Positions 8,446-18,517 of a stretch of DNA of 64,000 bases are shown here, piece after piece. The stretch is from Halomonas sp. YLGW01 (GTDB lineage Bacteria; Pseudomonadota; Gammaproteobacteria; Pseudomonadales; Halomonadaceae), in contig NZ_CP062005.1 of the NCBI RefSeq assembly GCF_014840935.1, positions 1,550,001 to 1,614,000 of the forward strand, written 5' to 3'. Below the pieces are notes generated by a model, which was not told where the DNA came from, did no database searches, and saw nothing but the letters and a program-made list of their open reading frames with translations. The translations under genes were made by a program, and so were the position numbers. How positions within the stretch are numbered: position 1 is the stretch's first letter; each line of letters opens with the position of its first letter.

Positions 8446-9238
8446 GTTCGATCTCCAGGTGACGCCCTGACAGTGCGCCGGCGTCGAGGCCATGCAAGGC
8501 GTCGAGAAAGGCCACCGAGAAACTGCCGGGTCCCTTGGCGTCCTTGCCGGCCCGTTCGCCGGCGGCGGCATAGCCGTCAAGGGCCGCGACGGTGGCGGCA
8601 AAGATGTCCTCGGCATCGGCGATGAAGGCTGCGACGACGCCGGTTAGCGAGCACCCCAGGGTCGTGACCTTGGGCATGAGTGGATGGCCTCCCTCGATCC
8701 TTGCCAGGCGCTGGCCGTCGGTCACGATATCCTGTTCCCCGGTGACGGCGACAACGGCGCCGGTCTGCCGCGCCAGCTGAAGGGCGGCGTCGAGCGCGCT
8801 ATCGGCAGCGTCGGTGCTGTCGACGCCTCGTCCGCCCGAGCTCTGATTCACCAGCGCCATGATTTCCGAGGCATTGCCGCGGATCACTGTGGGGGACAGA
8901 GCGACCAGCTGACGGGCCGTCTGGCGGCGGTAAGTGGTGGCGCCGACCGCGACCGGGTCCAGCACCCAGGGCGTGCCGGTAGTCTGGGCGGCGCTGGCGG
9001 CCTCGATCATGGCATCGACCCAGTGCGGTGACAGGGTGCCGATGTTGATGGTCAAGGCCTGGGCGAGGCCGGCGAATTCACCGGCTTCCTCGCGCGCATG
9101 CACCATGGCTGGAGAGGCGCCGATCGCCAACAGGACGTTGGCCATGGAATTCATGGCGACGAAGTTGGTGATGTTGTGGATCAGCGGCGACGTTTCGCGC
9201 ACGCGTGCTAGGTGAAGAGCAGGATTCACTGTGGTCAT
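8438..9238 (-). CDS. thiM: Hydroxyethylthiazole kinase
   Basis: A 266-residue ribokinase-like enzyme that phosphorylates 4-methyl-5-hydroxyethylthiazole in thiamine salvage. Motifs are PLIHNITNFVAMNSMANVLL, LTINIGTLS, GTPWVLDPVAVGATTYR, VIRGNASEIMAL and the anion-hole segment TTLGCSLTGVVAAF with the catalytic Cys. Two ATGs stand side by side at 9241 and 9238. The second has the better spacing to GGAGG (6 bases). It is the first gene after the TPP riboswitch and overlaps thiE. No de novo thiamine genes are next to it, so this looks like a salvage unit. Confidence 0.94.
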   Translation of the reverse strand: MTTVNPALHLARVRETSPLIHNITNFVAMNSMANVLLAIGASPAMVHAREEAGEFAGLAQALTINIGTLSPHWVDAMIEAASAAQTTGTPWVLDPVAVGATTYRRQTARQLVALSPTVIRGNASEIMALVNQSSGGRGVDSTDAADSALDAALQLARQTGAVVAVTGEQDIVTDGQRLARIEGGHPLMPKVTTLGCSLTGVVAAFIADAEDIFAATVAALDGYAAAGERAGKDAKGPGSFSVAFLDALHGLDAGALSGRHLEIEHV

Positions 9239-9284
9239 CATGGGCCTCCATCGCGGAGGCGACCGTGGGCAGAGGCTGGATGAG

Positions 9285-9372
9285 CCTGCCACACGACTCC
9301 CTCCGCCGGCATTATCCGGGTCAGGTTCGAAGGGTGCCTCTCAGCCGGCGAGCACCGGCGCCCCTGTCATCA
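9285..9372 (-). promoter_or_regulatory. TPP riboswitch (THI element) upstream of thiM-thiE
   Basis: On the minus strand the sequence carries the conserved THI-box core CTGAGAGG, then ACCCTTCGAACCTGA, then GGATAATGCCGGCG and a closing GGAGGGA. These are the two aptamer arms that bind the pyrimidine and pyrophosphate of thiamine pyrophosphate. The element lies about 50 bases before the thiM start and faces the right way. Thiamine pyrophosphate binding normally turns such genes off, at translation or transcription. No U-rich terminator is obvious before thiM, so control of translation initiation seems more likely. Confidence 0.93.
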
Positions 9373-9422
9373 AGAAAAGGTACTATCCCCGCCGACTGCC
9401 TGGCTGTAAAGCCCGCAGCGAT

Positions 9423-11042
9423 TCAGCCGGAGGACGGCGCCAGGCCGGCGGCCTCGACCAGTGCCCGGGTGTAAGGGGTCTGAGGATCACCCAGCACCTG
9501 CTCGCTTAAGCCTTCCTCGAGCACCTCGCCGTCCTTCATCACCATCACCCGGTGAGCCATGGTGCGCACCACGGCCAGATCATGACTGATGAACAGGTAG
9601 CTCAGTCCGCGTCGTGCCTGCAGGTCACGCAGCAGTTCGACCAACTGCTTCTGTACGGTGCGATCCAGCGCCGAGGTGGGTTCGTCGAGCACCACCAGTT
9701 CCGGCTCGAGGATGATCGCCCGGGCCACGGCGATGCGCTGGCGCTGACCGCCGGAGAACTCATGCGGGTAGCGGGAGGCACAGTCGGCGGGCAGCCCGAC
9801 CTCGAGCAGCGTCGCCTGAACGCGCCGCTCGACTTCGGCATCCTCGAGCTCGGGGTGATGAAAGCGCAGCCCCTCGCTGATGATCCTGGCCACCGGCAGG
9901 CGCGGTGAAAGCGAGCCATAGGGATCCTGGAAGACAATCTGAAAGCGTCGGCGTTGCTTGCGCAGGGCCGTGCCGCTGAGCGTGTCCAGGCGCGCTCCTG
10001 AGAAGTCGATCTCGCCATCGCTTGCGATCAGGCGCAGCAGCGCCATGGCGAGGGTGGTCTTGCCGGAACCGGACTCACCGACGATGCCGAGGGTCTCGCC
10101 GCGGCGCAGGGTCAGATCAAGTGGCTCCACGGCCACGAAGGGCGCCGGGGTCTTGGCGAAGAGGCGCTTGGAGCGCGAGAAGGCCACGCGCAAGCCCCGT
10201 GCGGCGAGCAGCACGGGCGGTGTGTCGAGTGGCAGTGGGCGGCCGCGAGGCTCGGCATCCAGCAGGGTGCGGGTATAACGACTCTGGGGATCACGGAAGA
10301 CCCGCTCCACCGGACCGGTTTCCTGTTCGCGCCCCTGATAGAGCACGCAGACCCGATCGGCATGACGGCGTACCAGGTTCAGGTCATGGGTGATCAGCAG
10401 CATGCCCATGCCATGGCGCTCGCGAAGCTCCCTGAGCAGGGCGAGGATATCCTGCTGCACGGTGACATCCAGCGCCGTGGTGGGCTCATCGGCGATCAGG
10501 AGATCCGGTTCATTGGCGATCGCCATGGCAATCATGACGCGCTGGCGCTGGCCGCCGGACAGCTGATGGGGCCAGGCATCGAGCAGCTCATCGGGGCGCG
10601 GCAGCTTGACCTGGATAAGAAGATCGCGGGCTCGTGCGCGGGCGGCCTTGCCGCTGAGGCCCTGATGCAGGCGCAGGCTCTCGCCAATCTGTTTCTCGAC
10701 GGTGTGCAGTGGGTTCAGCGAGGTCATGGGCTCCTGAAAGACGAAGCCGACCCGACTGCCCAGCAAGCCCTGCCAGTCTCGCCGCTTCAGCGTCGCCAGG
10801 TCCGTGTCACCGAGTCGGCGAGAACCGTTGACGCTTGCGTTGTCGGGCAGCAGGTTCATGGCCCCCAGGGCGCTGACTGACTTGCCGGAGCCGGATTCAC
10901 CGACCAGGGCCACGGCCTCACCCGCGTGGACGGTGAGTGACAGCGCGTCGACGACCGTCTGGCCGTCGAAGCCGATGCTCAGGTCATCCAGGCGCAGCAG
11001 GGGGCGGGCGTGATGGGGGGGGATAGACATCGTCTCAGGCAT
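9423..11042 (-). CDS. yejF: Peptide ABC transporter, duplicated ATP-binding subunit YejF
   Basis: A 539-residue protein with two full ABC ATPase domains in tandem, each about 250 residues. Both have Walker A (GESGSGKS) and signature motifs ([24 protein letters not shown]), plus the oligopeptide/dipeptide C-terminal extension after each domain. This tandem arrangement is typical of YejF, which powers uptake of peptides and microcin C-like compounds. Of several in-frame starts, the ATG at 11042 is best: AGGAG precedes it by 8 bases and it overlaps the yejE stop by 8 bases, as expected in a coupled operon. It is the last gene of yejABEF. Confidence 0.93.
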   Translation of the reverse strand: MPETMSIPPHHARPLLRLDDLSIGFDGQTVVDALSLTVHAGEAVALVGESGSGKSVSALGAMNLLPDNASVNGSRRLGDTDLATLKRRDWQGLLGSRVGFVFQEPMTSLNPLHTVEKQIGESLRLHQGLSGKAARARARDLLIQVKLPRPDELLDAWPHQLSGGQRQRVMIAMAIANEPDLLIADEPTTALDVTVQQDILALLRELRERHGMGMLLITHDLNLVRRHADRVCVLYQGREQETGPVERVFRDPQSRYTRTLLDAEPRGRPLPLDTPPVLLAARGLRVAFSRSKRLFAKTPAPFVAVEPLDLTLRRGETLGIVGESGSGKTTLAMALLRLIASDGEIDFSGARLDTLSGTALRKQRRRFQIVFQDPYGSLSPRLPVARIISEGLRFHHPELEDAEVERRVQATLLEVGLPADCASRYPHEFSGGQRQRIAVARAIILEPELVVLDEPTSALDRTVQKQLVELLRDLQARRGLSYLFISHDLAVVRTMAHRVMVMKDGEVLEEGLSEQVLGDPQTPYTRALVEAAGLAPSSG

Positions 11043-12147
11043 CGTCCGTGCTCCTGATGGCGGCCGGGGTGGTCGCGGGCGTGGCGGTCGCCTTGGGGCT
11101 CGCCTGGATGTGGCGCGGGTCGAAGGCATCGCGAAGGCCTTCGCCGATGAATACCAGCAGCGAGAGCATCAGCGACAGGCTGACGAAGGCGGTGATGCCG
11201 AGCCAAGGTGCCTGCAGGTTGTTCTTGCCCTGCGCCACCAGCTCGCCCAGCGACGGCGATCCAGGCGGCAGACCGAAGCCAAGGAAGTCCAGTGCGGTCA
11301 GTGTGGTAATGGCGCCGGTGAACAGAAACGGAATGAACGTCAGGGTGGCGACCATGGCATTGGGCAGTACATGGCGCCACATGATCAGGTAGGAGGGCAG
11401 GCCCATGGCCTTGGCGGCGCGCACGTATTCGAGATTGCGGGCGCGCAGGAACTCGGCGCGCACCACATCGACGAGCCCCAGCCAGGAGAACAGTAGCATG
11501 ATGCCGAGCAGCCACCACAAATTGGGCTCCACCAGGCTTGCCAGGATGATCAGCAGGAACAGCACCGGCAACCCTGACCAGATCTCGATCAGGCGTTGGC
11601 CTATCAGGTCGACCTTACCGCCGAAGTAGCCCTGCACGCCGCCGATGACCACCCCCATCGCCAGCGAGCCGATGGTCAGCACCAGCGCGAAGACCACCGA
11701 TAGCCGGAAGCCATAGATCACCCGGGCCAGTACATCGCGCCCCTGGTCGTCGGTGCCCAGCCAGTGACGCCCATCCGGCGAGGAGGGAGCCGGCCGGCTC
11801 AGCTCCATGTCCAGGGTCTGGTAGGAATAGGGGATCGGCGGCCATAGCATCCAGCCGTCTGCCTCGATGGCCTCGCGCACATAGGGGTCCCGGTAGTCGG
11901 TGGCGGTGGGCAGAAAACCGCCGAATTCGGTTTCCGGGTAGTCGACCAGCAGCGGGACGTACCAGTCGCCCTGATAGCGCATGACCAGTGGCTTGTCGTT
12001 GGCGATCAACTCGGCACCGAGGCTCAGGATGAACATGCAAAGGAACAACCAAAGCGACAGCCGAGCGCGGCGGTTGCCGCTGAAGACGGCCAGGCGGCGG
12101 CGCGTGATCGGCGACAGTGACTGATGAAAGCGGGTGAAGAGCGTCAT
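11035..12147 (-). CDS. yejE: Peptide ABC transporter permease YejE
   Basis: A 370-residue inner-membrane permease of the DppC/OppC family. It has an N-terminal membrane segment (RLSLWLFLCMFILSLGAELI), then a long periplasmic insert with WLGTDDQGRDVLARVIYG, then the binding-protein-dependent transport domain. The ATPase-coupling loop includes EYVRAAKAMGLPSYLIMWRHVLPN. The long soluble insert distinguishes YejE from ordinary DppC. The ATG at 12147 overlaps the yejB stop by one base (TGATG) and has GGAGG 5 bases upstream. It pairs with YejB to form the channel. Confidence 0.93.
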   Translation of the reverse strand: MTLFTRFHQSLSPITRRRLAVFSGNRRARLSLWLFLCMFILSLGAELIANDKPLVMRYQGDWYVPLLVDYPETEFGGFLPTATDYRDPYVREAIEADGWMLWPPIPYSYQTLDMELSRPAPSSPDGRHWLGTDDQGRDVLARVIYGFRLSVVFALVLTIGSLAMGVVIGGVQGYFGGKVDLIGQRLIEIWSGLPVLFLLIILASLVEPNLWWLLGIMLLFSWLGLVDVVRAEFLRARNLEYVRAAKAMGLPSYLIMWRHVLPNAMVATLTFIPFLFTGAITTLTALDFLGFGLPPGSPSLGELVAQGKNNLQAPWLGITAFVSLSLMLSLLVFIGEGLRDAFDPRHIQASPKATATPATTPAAIRSTDDA

Positions 12148-13217
12148 CAGGCCTCCCTGGTCGCGAAATCGATGCGCGGGTCGACCCACACGTAGGTCAG
12201 GTCGGAGATCAGTTTAAGGATCAGTCCGATCAGGGTGTACAGGTAGAGGGTGCCGAAGATCACCGGGTAGTCGCGTTGCATCACGGCCTCGAAGCCCAGC
12301 AGACCGAGGCCGTTCAGGGAGAAGATGACCTCGATCAACAGCGAGCCGGTGAAGAAGATGCCGATCAGCGCCGAGGGCAGCCCGGCGATGATGATCAGCA
12401 TGGCGTTGCGAAAGACGTGGCCGTAGAGCACCTGGCGGTCGCTGGCGCCCTTGGCCCGCGCGGTAAGCACGTACTGCTTGTGAATCTCATCGAGAAAGCT
12501 GTTCTTGGTTAGCATGGTCAGGGTGGCGAAGCTGCCGATGGCGGAGGCCAGCACCGGCAATGAGATATGCCAGAAGTAGTCCTTGATCTTGCCCCAGGTC
12601 GAAAGCGTATCGAAGTCCGGTGAGGTCAGGCCACGCAGCGGAAAGACATCGAAGTAGCTGCCGCCGGCGAACAGCACGATCAGGAGGATCGCGAACAGGA
12701 AACCGGGAATCGCATAGCCGACGATCACCAGGCCCGAGGTCCAGACATCGAAGGGCGAGCCGTGGCGCAGGGCCTTGCGTACCCCCAGCGGAATCGAGAT
12801 CAAGTAGACCAGCAGGGTCGTCCAGAGCCCCAATGAGATCGAGACCGGCAATCGTTCGATCATCAACTCGATGACCGGGCGGTCGCGGAAGAAACTCTCG
12901 CCGAAGTCGAAGGTGGCGTAATCGCCCAGCATGTCGAGGAAACGCTCATGCGCGGGCTTGTCGAAGCCGAACTGCTCCTCGAGCTGGGCGATGAAGCGCT
13001 CCTCGACGCCCCGCGAGCCGCGGGACTCACCTTGGATGCGATCGCCCCCTCCGCCCTCCAGGCGGGTGCTGGCCGAACTGTCCAGGCCCTGGAAGCGGGC
13101 CAGCATCTGGTCGATGGGGCCGCCGGGCGCGGCCTGAACGATCACGAAGTTGAGCAGCAGGATCCCCAGCAGGGTGGGAATCATCAGCAGCAGGCGGCGC
13201 AGGACGTAGGCGGCCAC
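12147..13217 (-). CDS. yejB: Peptide ABC transporter permease YejB
   Basis: A 356-residue permease of the DppB/OppB family starting at GTG 13217 (AAGGA 6 bases upstream). The first membrane helix is followed by [15 protein letters not shown], characteristic of this family. A polar insert (about residues 47-75, rich in Gly, Ser and Arg) then leads to the transmembrane domain. The coupling loop near residue 255 reads [21 protein letters not shown]. It forms the translocation pore with YejE. Its gene lies 114 bases downstream of yejA, leaving room for a leader or attenuating structure, though I see no strong hairpin there. Confidence 0.93.
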   Translation of the reverse strand: MAAYVLRRLLLMIPTLLGILLLNFVIVQAAPGGPIDQMLARFQGLDSSASTRLEGGGGDRIQGESRGSRGVEERFIAQLEEQFGFDKPAHERFLDMLGDYATFDFGESFFRDRPVIELMIERLPVSISLGLWTTLLVYLISIPLGVRKALRHGSPFDVWTSGLVIVGYAIPGFLFAILLIVLFAGGSYFDVFPLRGLTSPDFDTLSTWGKIKDYFWHISLPVLASAIGSFATLTMLTKNSFLDEIHKQYVLTARAKGASDRQVLYGHVFRNAMLIIIAGLPSALIGIFFTGSLLIEVIFSLNGLGLLGFEAVMQRDYPVIFGTLYLYTLIGLILKLISDLTYVWVDPRIDFATREA

Positions 13218-13331
13218 GGTGAGTCCTTATGAATGTGTCGGTAGTGCGTGGTACTTGCGTGGTTCAGGCGGCCCGGGCGCGTCGCAGGGGCCGCCATGGG
13301 CCATGGCTCTTCAGTTCTTCAGATATGTGGG

Positions 13332-15197
13332 TCAGCGGCTGCGTTGGCGCTTTCGAATCTCGATTGCCCGGTCCGGATCTACCCACCAGGCGGCCAGGTC
13401 CAGATTGTATTCCGGAAACGGCTGAGGATAGGCGAACATGTCCCACAGTGCGATCCGCGTCTTGTCGAGGTGCCACTGGGGCACCACATAGTGTCCATGG
13501 CGAAGGACCCTGTCCAGGGCTCGGGCGGCGGTATTCAGCGCCTCGCGGCTGTCGGCGCGAATCAGGGTCTCGACCAGGGAATCGATCACCGGGTTTTCCA
13601 GGCCGATGAGGTTGCGGCTCTGAGGCTTGTGGGCATAGGCGCTGGTCCAGAACTCGCGTTGCTCGTTACCGGGATTGTTCGATTGCGGGAAGCTGCCGAC
13701 GATCATGTCGTAATCGAAGCTGCGCAGCCGGTTCAGGTACTGGTTGACGTCGACGATACGGATGTCGCCATCAACGCCGAGCCGGGCCAGGTTGCGCAGT
13801 AGCGGCTGGACGACCCGTTCGAACTGGGTGTCGTAGAGCAGGACCTCGAGGCGCAGCGGCTCGCCGGTCTCCACCTGCGTCATTACCCCGTCGCGCACCA
13901 CATAGCCGGCCTCATTCAAGAGCTCCAGGGCCTTGGCCAGGCGCGGGCGGAGCTTCTCGGGTTCTTCGAGCGGCAGCGGGGTCTCGAAGACGGCCGCGGG
14001 CAGCTGGTCCCGGTGGGGCTCGAGGAGTGCCAGCTCGTCCACTGAGGGCAGGGCCGTGGCCGCCATCGGTGAATTCTCGAAGAAGCTTTCGGTGCGCTCG
14101 TAGGCGCCATAGAAGAGGTTGTCATTGAGCCAGGGAAAGTCGAAGGCCAGGTTGATGGCCTCGCGCACCTGTGGGTCCTGGAAGGTCTCGCGGCGCAGGT
14201 TCATCACATAGGCCTGCATACCGGAGGGCTGGCCGTCGGGAATGTTCAATTGCTTGACCAGGCCGTTTTCGGCGGCCGGGAAGTCATAGGCGGTGGCCCA
14301 TTGGCGGGCGCTGGATTCGATCCGCATGTCCAGATTGCCGGCCTTGAAGGCTTCCAGGGCCACGGTCTGATCCCGATAGTAGTCATAGACCAGCTCGTCG
14401 ATATTGTGGCGGCCCTGATTGACCGGCAGGTCCTTGCCCCAATAGTCCTCGACCCGCGCATAGACGATGCGTCGGCCTGGCTGCACCTCGCTGATGCGAT
14501 AGGGCCCGGAGCCCAGCAGAGGGTCCAGCGTCGTGGCGGTGAAGTCGCGCTCTGCCCAGTAGTGCTCGGGCAGGATCGGCAGCTGACCGATGATCAGCGG
14601 CAGCTCCCGGGAGTTGTTCGGGGCGAACTCGAAGCGGACGGTGTCGTCATCCAGCGCCCGGACCTCGGTGACGTCCGCGTAGTAGGCCGCATAGAAGGGC
14701 TGTCCCTGTTCGGTCAGGGTCTCGAAGCTGAACACCACGTCGCTGGCCTCGACCGGCTCACCGTCGTGGAAGCGGGCCTCGGGGCGCAGGTCGAACTCGA
14801 TCCAGCGTCGCTCCGGGTCCAGTCGCATGCCCTCTGCCAAGAGGCCATAACTCGAAAAGGTCTCGTCGGGGTTGCCCTGGAGCAGGGTGTCGTAGATCTG
14901 GCTCAGGTCGGCGGCGGCGGTGCCACGCACGATGAAGGGGTTGGTGGAATCGAAACTGCCGCCGATCGCCGCCCGCAGCAGGCTTCCGCCCTTGGGGGCG
15001 GCGGGATTGACGTAGGGGAAGTGGCTAAAGTCTTCCGGCAGAGCAGGCTCACCATAGAGCGCCAGGCCATGCACTGTGGCGACCGGAGAGGACGCCTGGG
15101 CAAAAGCGGGCAAGAGCAGGGCGACGGCGGCGAGCCATGGGCCCATCGAGCGACCGCTGCTCGAGTGGGCGCGGAGAGGCAGAGAGGCAGTGATCAT
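13332..15197 (-). CDS. yejA: Periplasmic peptide-binding protein YejA
   Basis: A 621-residue class-C solute-binding protein (SBP_bac_5). A signal peptide (about residues 17-36, AAVALLLPAFAQA) is followed by HGLALYGEPALPEDFSHFPYVNPAAPKGG, of which the KGG turn is typical of YejA-like proteins. Later come YDTLLQGNPDE and the FHDGEPVEASDVVFSFETL region shared by oligopeptide-binding proteins. It should deliver peptides to YejBE. The start ATG has AAGGA 8 bases upstream. It is the first gene of the operon. The 140 bases before it, up to mltD, contain no clear terminator. Confidence 0.92.
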   Translation of the reverse strand: MITASLPLRAHSSSGRSMGPWLAAVALLLPAFAQASSPVATVHGLALYGEPALPEDFSHFPYVNPAAPKGGSLLRAAIGGSFDSTNPFIVRGTAAADLSQIYDTLLQGNPDETFSSYGLLAEGMRLDPERRWIEFDLRPEARFHDGEPVEASDVVFSFETLTEQGQPFYAAYYADVTEVRALDDDTVRFEFAPNNSRELPLIIGQLPILPEHYWAERDFTATTLDPLLGSGPYRISEVQPGRRIVYARVEDYWGKDLPVNQGRHNIDELVYDYYRDQTVALEAFKAGNLDMRIESSARQWATAYDFPAAENGLVKQLNIPDGQPSGMQAYVMNLRRETFQDPQVREAINLAFDFPWLNDNLFYGAYERTESFFENSPMAATALPSVDELALLEPHRDQLPAAVFETPLPLEEPEKLRPRLAKALELLNEAGYVVRDGVMTQVETGEPLRLEVLLYDTQFERVVQPLLRNLARLGVDGDIRIVDVNQYLNRLRSFDYDMIVGSFPQSNNPGNEQREFWTSAYAHKPQSRNLIGLENPVIDSLVETLIRADSREALNTAARALDRVLRHGHYVVPQWHLDKTRIALWDMFAYPQPFPEYNLDLAAWWVDPDRAIEIRKRQRSR

Positions 15198-15337
15198 CGG
15201 TGACGTCCTTGAATCCGGTCAGGCGGCTACGGGTCTGGTGACCCGAGCCCAGCGGATAAGGTGTCAGCCCATGCGTGACTTGTAAACTCTGCCGACCGCT
15301 GACGCCGGGGAAAGGTCGTAAATTCGCCTCGGGCGCC

Positions 15338-16525
15338 CTAGCCGTTGGAGGCGAGGATGGTCTGGTCGGGGATGTAGAGCGTCTGACCGGCGCGAATCAT
15401 GTCGCCGCTGAGGCCATTTCGCTGGCGAAGGGATGCCAGGCTGACGTTGTGCTGGTCGGCGATGACCGAGAGGTTGTCGCCACTGCGCACCACGTAGCGC
15501 ACGGCTCCGGTAGAGACATTATCCAGGTTGGCCAGCAGGGTGTCCTTGGCATCGGCCGGCACCACCAGTTCCGGGGTGTAGGCCGGGTCCGCGAAGCCAT
15601 CCAGGTGGCCGGGATTGAGTGCCGCGAGTCGACGCGGGCTGACGTCCGCCATCTCGGCCAGGCGCTCGAGGCTCAGGGGGACATCGACCTCCACTGCGGC
15701 GACGGCAGGGGTGTTGTCGATGGTCGGTAGCGACAGCGCATAGCGCTCGGGATCATTGATGATCGCCGAGATCGCCAGCAGCTTGGGGACATAGTCCATG
15801 GTCTCGCCCGGCAGGCGCAGGTGCCAGTAATCGGTGGGTTCGCCGCGGCTCGCGGCGGCGCGGCGTGCCCTGTTGACGGTGCCGGCACCGGCGTTATAGG
15901 CCGCCAGCGACAGCTCCATGTCGCCCTCGTACCACTGATCGGCCTGTCCCTCGAGGTAGTCGAGCGCCGCCTCGGTGGCGGCGACCACGTCGAGGCGGCC
16001 GTCATAACCCCGAGTGCGAGTCAGCCCCAGGGCATCACCGGTGCGCGGCATGAACTGCCATAGCCCGGAGGCGCCGCGATGGCTGCGCGCCCGGGTATCG
16101 AAGGCGCTTTCGATGAAGGGCAGCAGGGCGATCTCGCCGGGCAGGCCTCGTGCTTCGACACGACTGGTAATCCAGTGCATCCAGGGGCGTGAGCGCTCGA
16201 TGATATCGGCAATGCTCTCGGGGTGCGCCTGATAATGGTCGATCCACTCCTGAACGCGGGGATGATCGATCTCGTCCTGCCAGGCGAAGCGCTGGCGCAG
16301 GATGTCCCAGAATCCTTGAGGCTCCAGGACCAGCGCATCCCAGAAGTGCATTGCCGGCTGCTCATTGGCCTTGAGGGTTGTCGGGCGGTCGTCGTCGGTG
16401 CGCGGGCTCTGGCCAGGATGATAGGTGCTGGCCTTGGCGGCTACGGCGGCCAGGGTCAGGCTGCTAATGATAAGGGTGCCGGCCAGGCCAATGGCCCGGC
16501 GACGTGCGGTGATGTAGGTTGACAT
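15338..16525 (-). CDS. mltD: Membrane-bound lytic murein transglycosylase D
   Basis: A 395-residue exported protein. An N-terminal hydrophobic signal is followed by an SLT lysozyme-like domain: LPFIESAFDTRA with the catalytic Glu, SHRGASGLWQFMPRTG and AAYNAGAGTVNRA. One LysM peptidoglycan-binding repeat lies at the C-terminus (YVVRSGDNLSVIADQHNVSL to LYIP). A second region around 255-300 (VDVPLSLERLAEMADVSPRRLAALNP) resembles a degenerate LysM-like element. E. coli MltD is longer with two clear LysM repeats. No lipobox is evident, so membrane anchoring may differ. Adjacency to gloB is the usual order. Confidence 0.9.
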   Translation of the reverse strand: MSTYITARRRAIGLAGTLIISSLTLAAVAAKASTYHPGQSPRTDDDRPTTLKANEQPAMHFWDALVLEPQGFWDILRQRFAWQDEIDHPRVQEWIDHYQAHPESIADIIERSRPWMHWITSRVEARGLPGEIALLPFIESAFDTRARSHRGASGLWQFMPRTGDALGLTRTRGYDGRLDVVAATEAALDYLEGQADQWYEGDMELSLAAYNAGAGTVNRARRAAASRGEPTDYWHLRLPGETMDYVPKLLAISAIINDPERYALSLPTIDNTPAVAAVEVDVPLSLERLAEMADVSPRRLAALNPGHLDGFADPAYTPELVVPADAKDTLLANLDNVSTGAVRYVVRSGDNLSVIADQHNVSLASLRQRNGLSGDMIRAGQTLYIPDQTILASNG

Positions 16526-16593
16526 AGAGCTAGGCGTCCTCGTGGGCGCAGTGGTGAAGCGTCCAGGGGCTGATGGGTCGGGGCCGGGATGCG

Positions 16594-17361
16594 TCAGAAC
16601 GCATCCTTCCAGGCGCGAAGGGTGGCGAAGGTGGCGAGCGGCGTGTCGGCATCGCCCTGGGTGGCAGCGGCCCGCTGAACGCCGGGCTGGTCGCTGCGCA
16701 GGAACGGGTTGATCTGCAGCTCGCGGGCCATGTTGCTGGGCAGCGTCGGGCGCTCCAGCTCTCGCGCCCGCTGGCAGTCACGCTGGTAGGCATCCAGCAG
16801 GGCATTGTCGGGATCGGCTGCCTTGGCGAAACGCAGGTTGGCTAGGGTGTATTCGTGAGCGGCGAACACCAGCGTGTCGCCGGGCAAGGCGGACAGGCGC
16901 GACAGCGAGGCATGCATCTGCTCGGCGGTGCCCTCGAACATGCGACCGCAGCCGCCGGAGAATAGGGTGTCGCCGCACAACAGCAGGGGAGGGACGCCGG
17001 CGGCAAAGAAGGCGATGTGATCCAAGGTGTGGCCGGGAACCGCCATCACCTCGAAGCGACGCCCCATCACCAGGCATTCGTCCCCATCACTAAGCCGCTC
17101 GTCGATGCCGTCGATGCGCGGGTTATCCGGGCCGATGACGCGAGGACGGTAGCGCTGGATCAGCTCGGGCAGGCCGCCGGTATGGTCCGGATGATGATGG
17201 GTGATCAGGATGGTGGCGAGGGTCAGGCCCTCGCGCTCCAGGGTTTCGATTACCGGCGCCGCATCGCCCGGGTCGACAACGGCTACCTTGTCGCTGGTGT
17301 CCTGGCGAAGGAGCCAAATGTAGTTGTCGTTGAAGGCCGGGATCGGTGTCACGCTCAGCAT
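16594..17361 (-). CDS. gloB: Hydroxyacylglutathione hydrolase (glyoxalase II)
   Basis: A 255-residue metallo-beta-lactamase-fold enzyme that hydrolyses S-lactoylglutathione to lactate and glutathione, the second step of methylglyoxal detoxification. It starts with the family signature VTPIPAFNDNYIWLL and holds the metal motif THHHPDHTGG. Further ligands lie in VPGHTLDHIAFF and CGDTLFSGGCGRMFEG, and the C-terminal glutathione region contains AAHEYTLANLRFA. The ATG at 17361 is chosen because the family begins at this point. It is likely transcribed with mltD, 68 bases downstream, and is divergent from the methyltransferase-rnhA-dnaQ run. Confidence 0.94.
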   Translation of the reverse strand: MLSVTPIPAFNDNYIWLLRQDTSDKVAVVDPGDAAPVIETLEREGLTLATILITHHHPDHTGGLPELIQRYRPRVIGPDNPRIDGIDERLSDGDECLVMGRRFEVMAVPGHTLDHIAFFAAGVPPLLLCGDTLFSGGCGRMFEGTAEQMHASLSRLSALPGDTLVFAAHEYTLANLRFAKAADPDNALLDAYQRDCQRARELERPTLPSNMARELQINPFLRSDQPGVQRAAATQGDADTPLATFATLRAWKDAF

Positions 17362-17743
17362 GGAATAGGTCCTCGAATATGGCTGCATCAATTCAGGCGG
17401 CTCGTGCTGCTATGTTGTGCTCAGCAGTTGCGAACAGGGAGCCTGACGCGCATGGTGAGGGCGAGGGTCGCCATCTTGCATGAGCCGGCCAGGGATCAGC
17501 GCTGTTCGTCATCATCCTGATTGCGCCATGACGGTACCGTCATGGCGTATCTGCCATAATTCCTGACAAGACTACTCGAGAGCGATGCCTGTTAACGGTG
17601 TCAACGAAGCTTCAGATCGGTCAGGGTCACGGGCAAAATCGCGATGATCCGATGGATCTGGCGCCTTTTTGACAGGCCATCCGAGACTTGAGCGGGATGG
17701 CGGTCGCCACAAATGGGCAACACTTTGGAGGCTTCGACATAGC
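17362..17743. other. Divergent intergenic region gloB / methyltransferase
   Basis: Apart from the 24-bp palindrome at 17524 I see no gene here. TTGACA occurs at 17669 but no matching -10 box follows at 16-18 bases. Confidence 0.5.
17524..17547. promoter_or_regulatory. 24-bp perfect palindrome in the gloB/methyltransferase divergent region
   Basis: CGCCATGACGGT at 17524-17535 is followed directly by its exact inverted copy, with no gap. It lies in the roughly 380-base divergent region between gloB and the methyltransferase. Perfect dyads of this length are typical operators of dimeric regulators. The flanks lack a T run, so a terminator is less likely. No regulator is identified. Confidence 0.55.
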
Positions 17744-18517
17744 GTGTCAAATTCATCCGACCCGATAGCCTTGGCTACTCTGGTCCGAGAGGCCCGCCGC
17801 TACTGGTCCAGCGCGGATGGCCGAGCCCATTGGGCCGCCGAGCGTGCCTGCCTGGGGCCGGTGTGCGAGCGCCTGTTCGGTACTCACAGCCTGGAGCTGG
17901 GCATGGCCCCAAGGCTCACGGACATGTGCCCGATCACCCATGCCATGCAGTGGTCACCGACGCGAGAGCTGGCCGATCAGCCGGCGACGCTGGTGTGCGC
18001 GCCGGATCAGTTGCCGCTTCCGGACGAGGCGCTGTCGCTGGTGCTGGTCCATCATCTGCTGGAAGTGGTGGACGATCCTCATCATGTCCTTCAGGAAGCG
18101 GCCCGGGTCACGGCGGATGATGGGCGTCTCCTGATCTTCGGTTGGGCGCCACAGGGCGTGTCAGGCTGGAACCGAGTGTTGCCGAACAGGCGACGGCAGT
18201 TGCCCTGGCGCGGGCAGTGGCGCACGCCGGGGAGGCTCAAGGACTGGCTGGCATTTGTCGACTTCGAGATCGAGCGGGTAGACTACTGCGGTTTTCACTG
18301 GCCGGGCAGCGCACCTCGCAATACCGGCCTCGAGGCCCTGGGCCGCCGCTATAACCTGCCGCTCGGGGATACGTTCATGATACGTGCCCGCCGCCGTTCT
18401 CGGCTGGCGAATGTCCAGCGACCGCGACTGACGCTGGGCTCCTCGCTCGGCGCCGCAACCGTGGGTCGGGCGACCGGGCTGGCGCGACAACCCGACAGGA
18501 TGACCGAGGGTGACTGA
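17744..18517 (+). CDS. Class I SAM-dependent methyltransferase (YafS-like)
   Basis: About 257 residues. The core shows a degenerate methyltransferase fold: LELGMAP in place of the usual Gly-rich loop, [20 protein letters not shown] as the acidic-loop region, and [24 protein letters not shown] and GRLLIFGW further on, as in the Methyltransf_11 family. Its place between gloB and rnhA matches YafS of enterics. The substrate is unknown. The open frame begins at a TTG (17669), but the GTG at 17744 looks more natural, with GGAGG 13 bases upstream. The end overlaps rnhA by 8 bases. Confidence 0.82.
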   Translation: MSNSSDPIALATLVREARRYWSSADGRAHWAAERACLGPVCERLFGTHSLELGMAPRLTDMCPITHAMQWSPTRELADQPATLVCAPDQLPLPDEALSLVLVHHLLEVVDDPHHVLQEAARVTADDGRLLIFGWAPQGVSGWNRVLPNRRRQLPWRGQWRTPGRLKDWLAFVDFEIERVDYCGFHWPGSAPRNTGLEALGRRYNLPLGDTFMIRARRRSRLANVQRPRLTLGSSLGAATVGRATGLARQPDRMTEGD

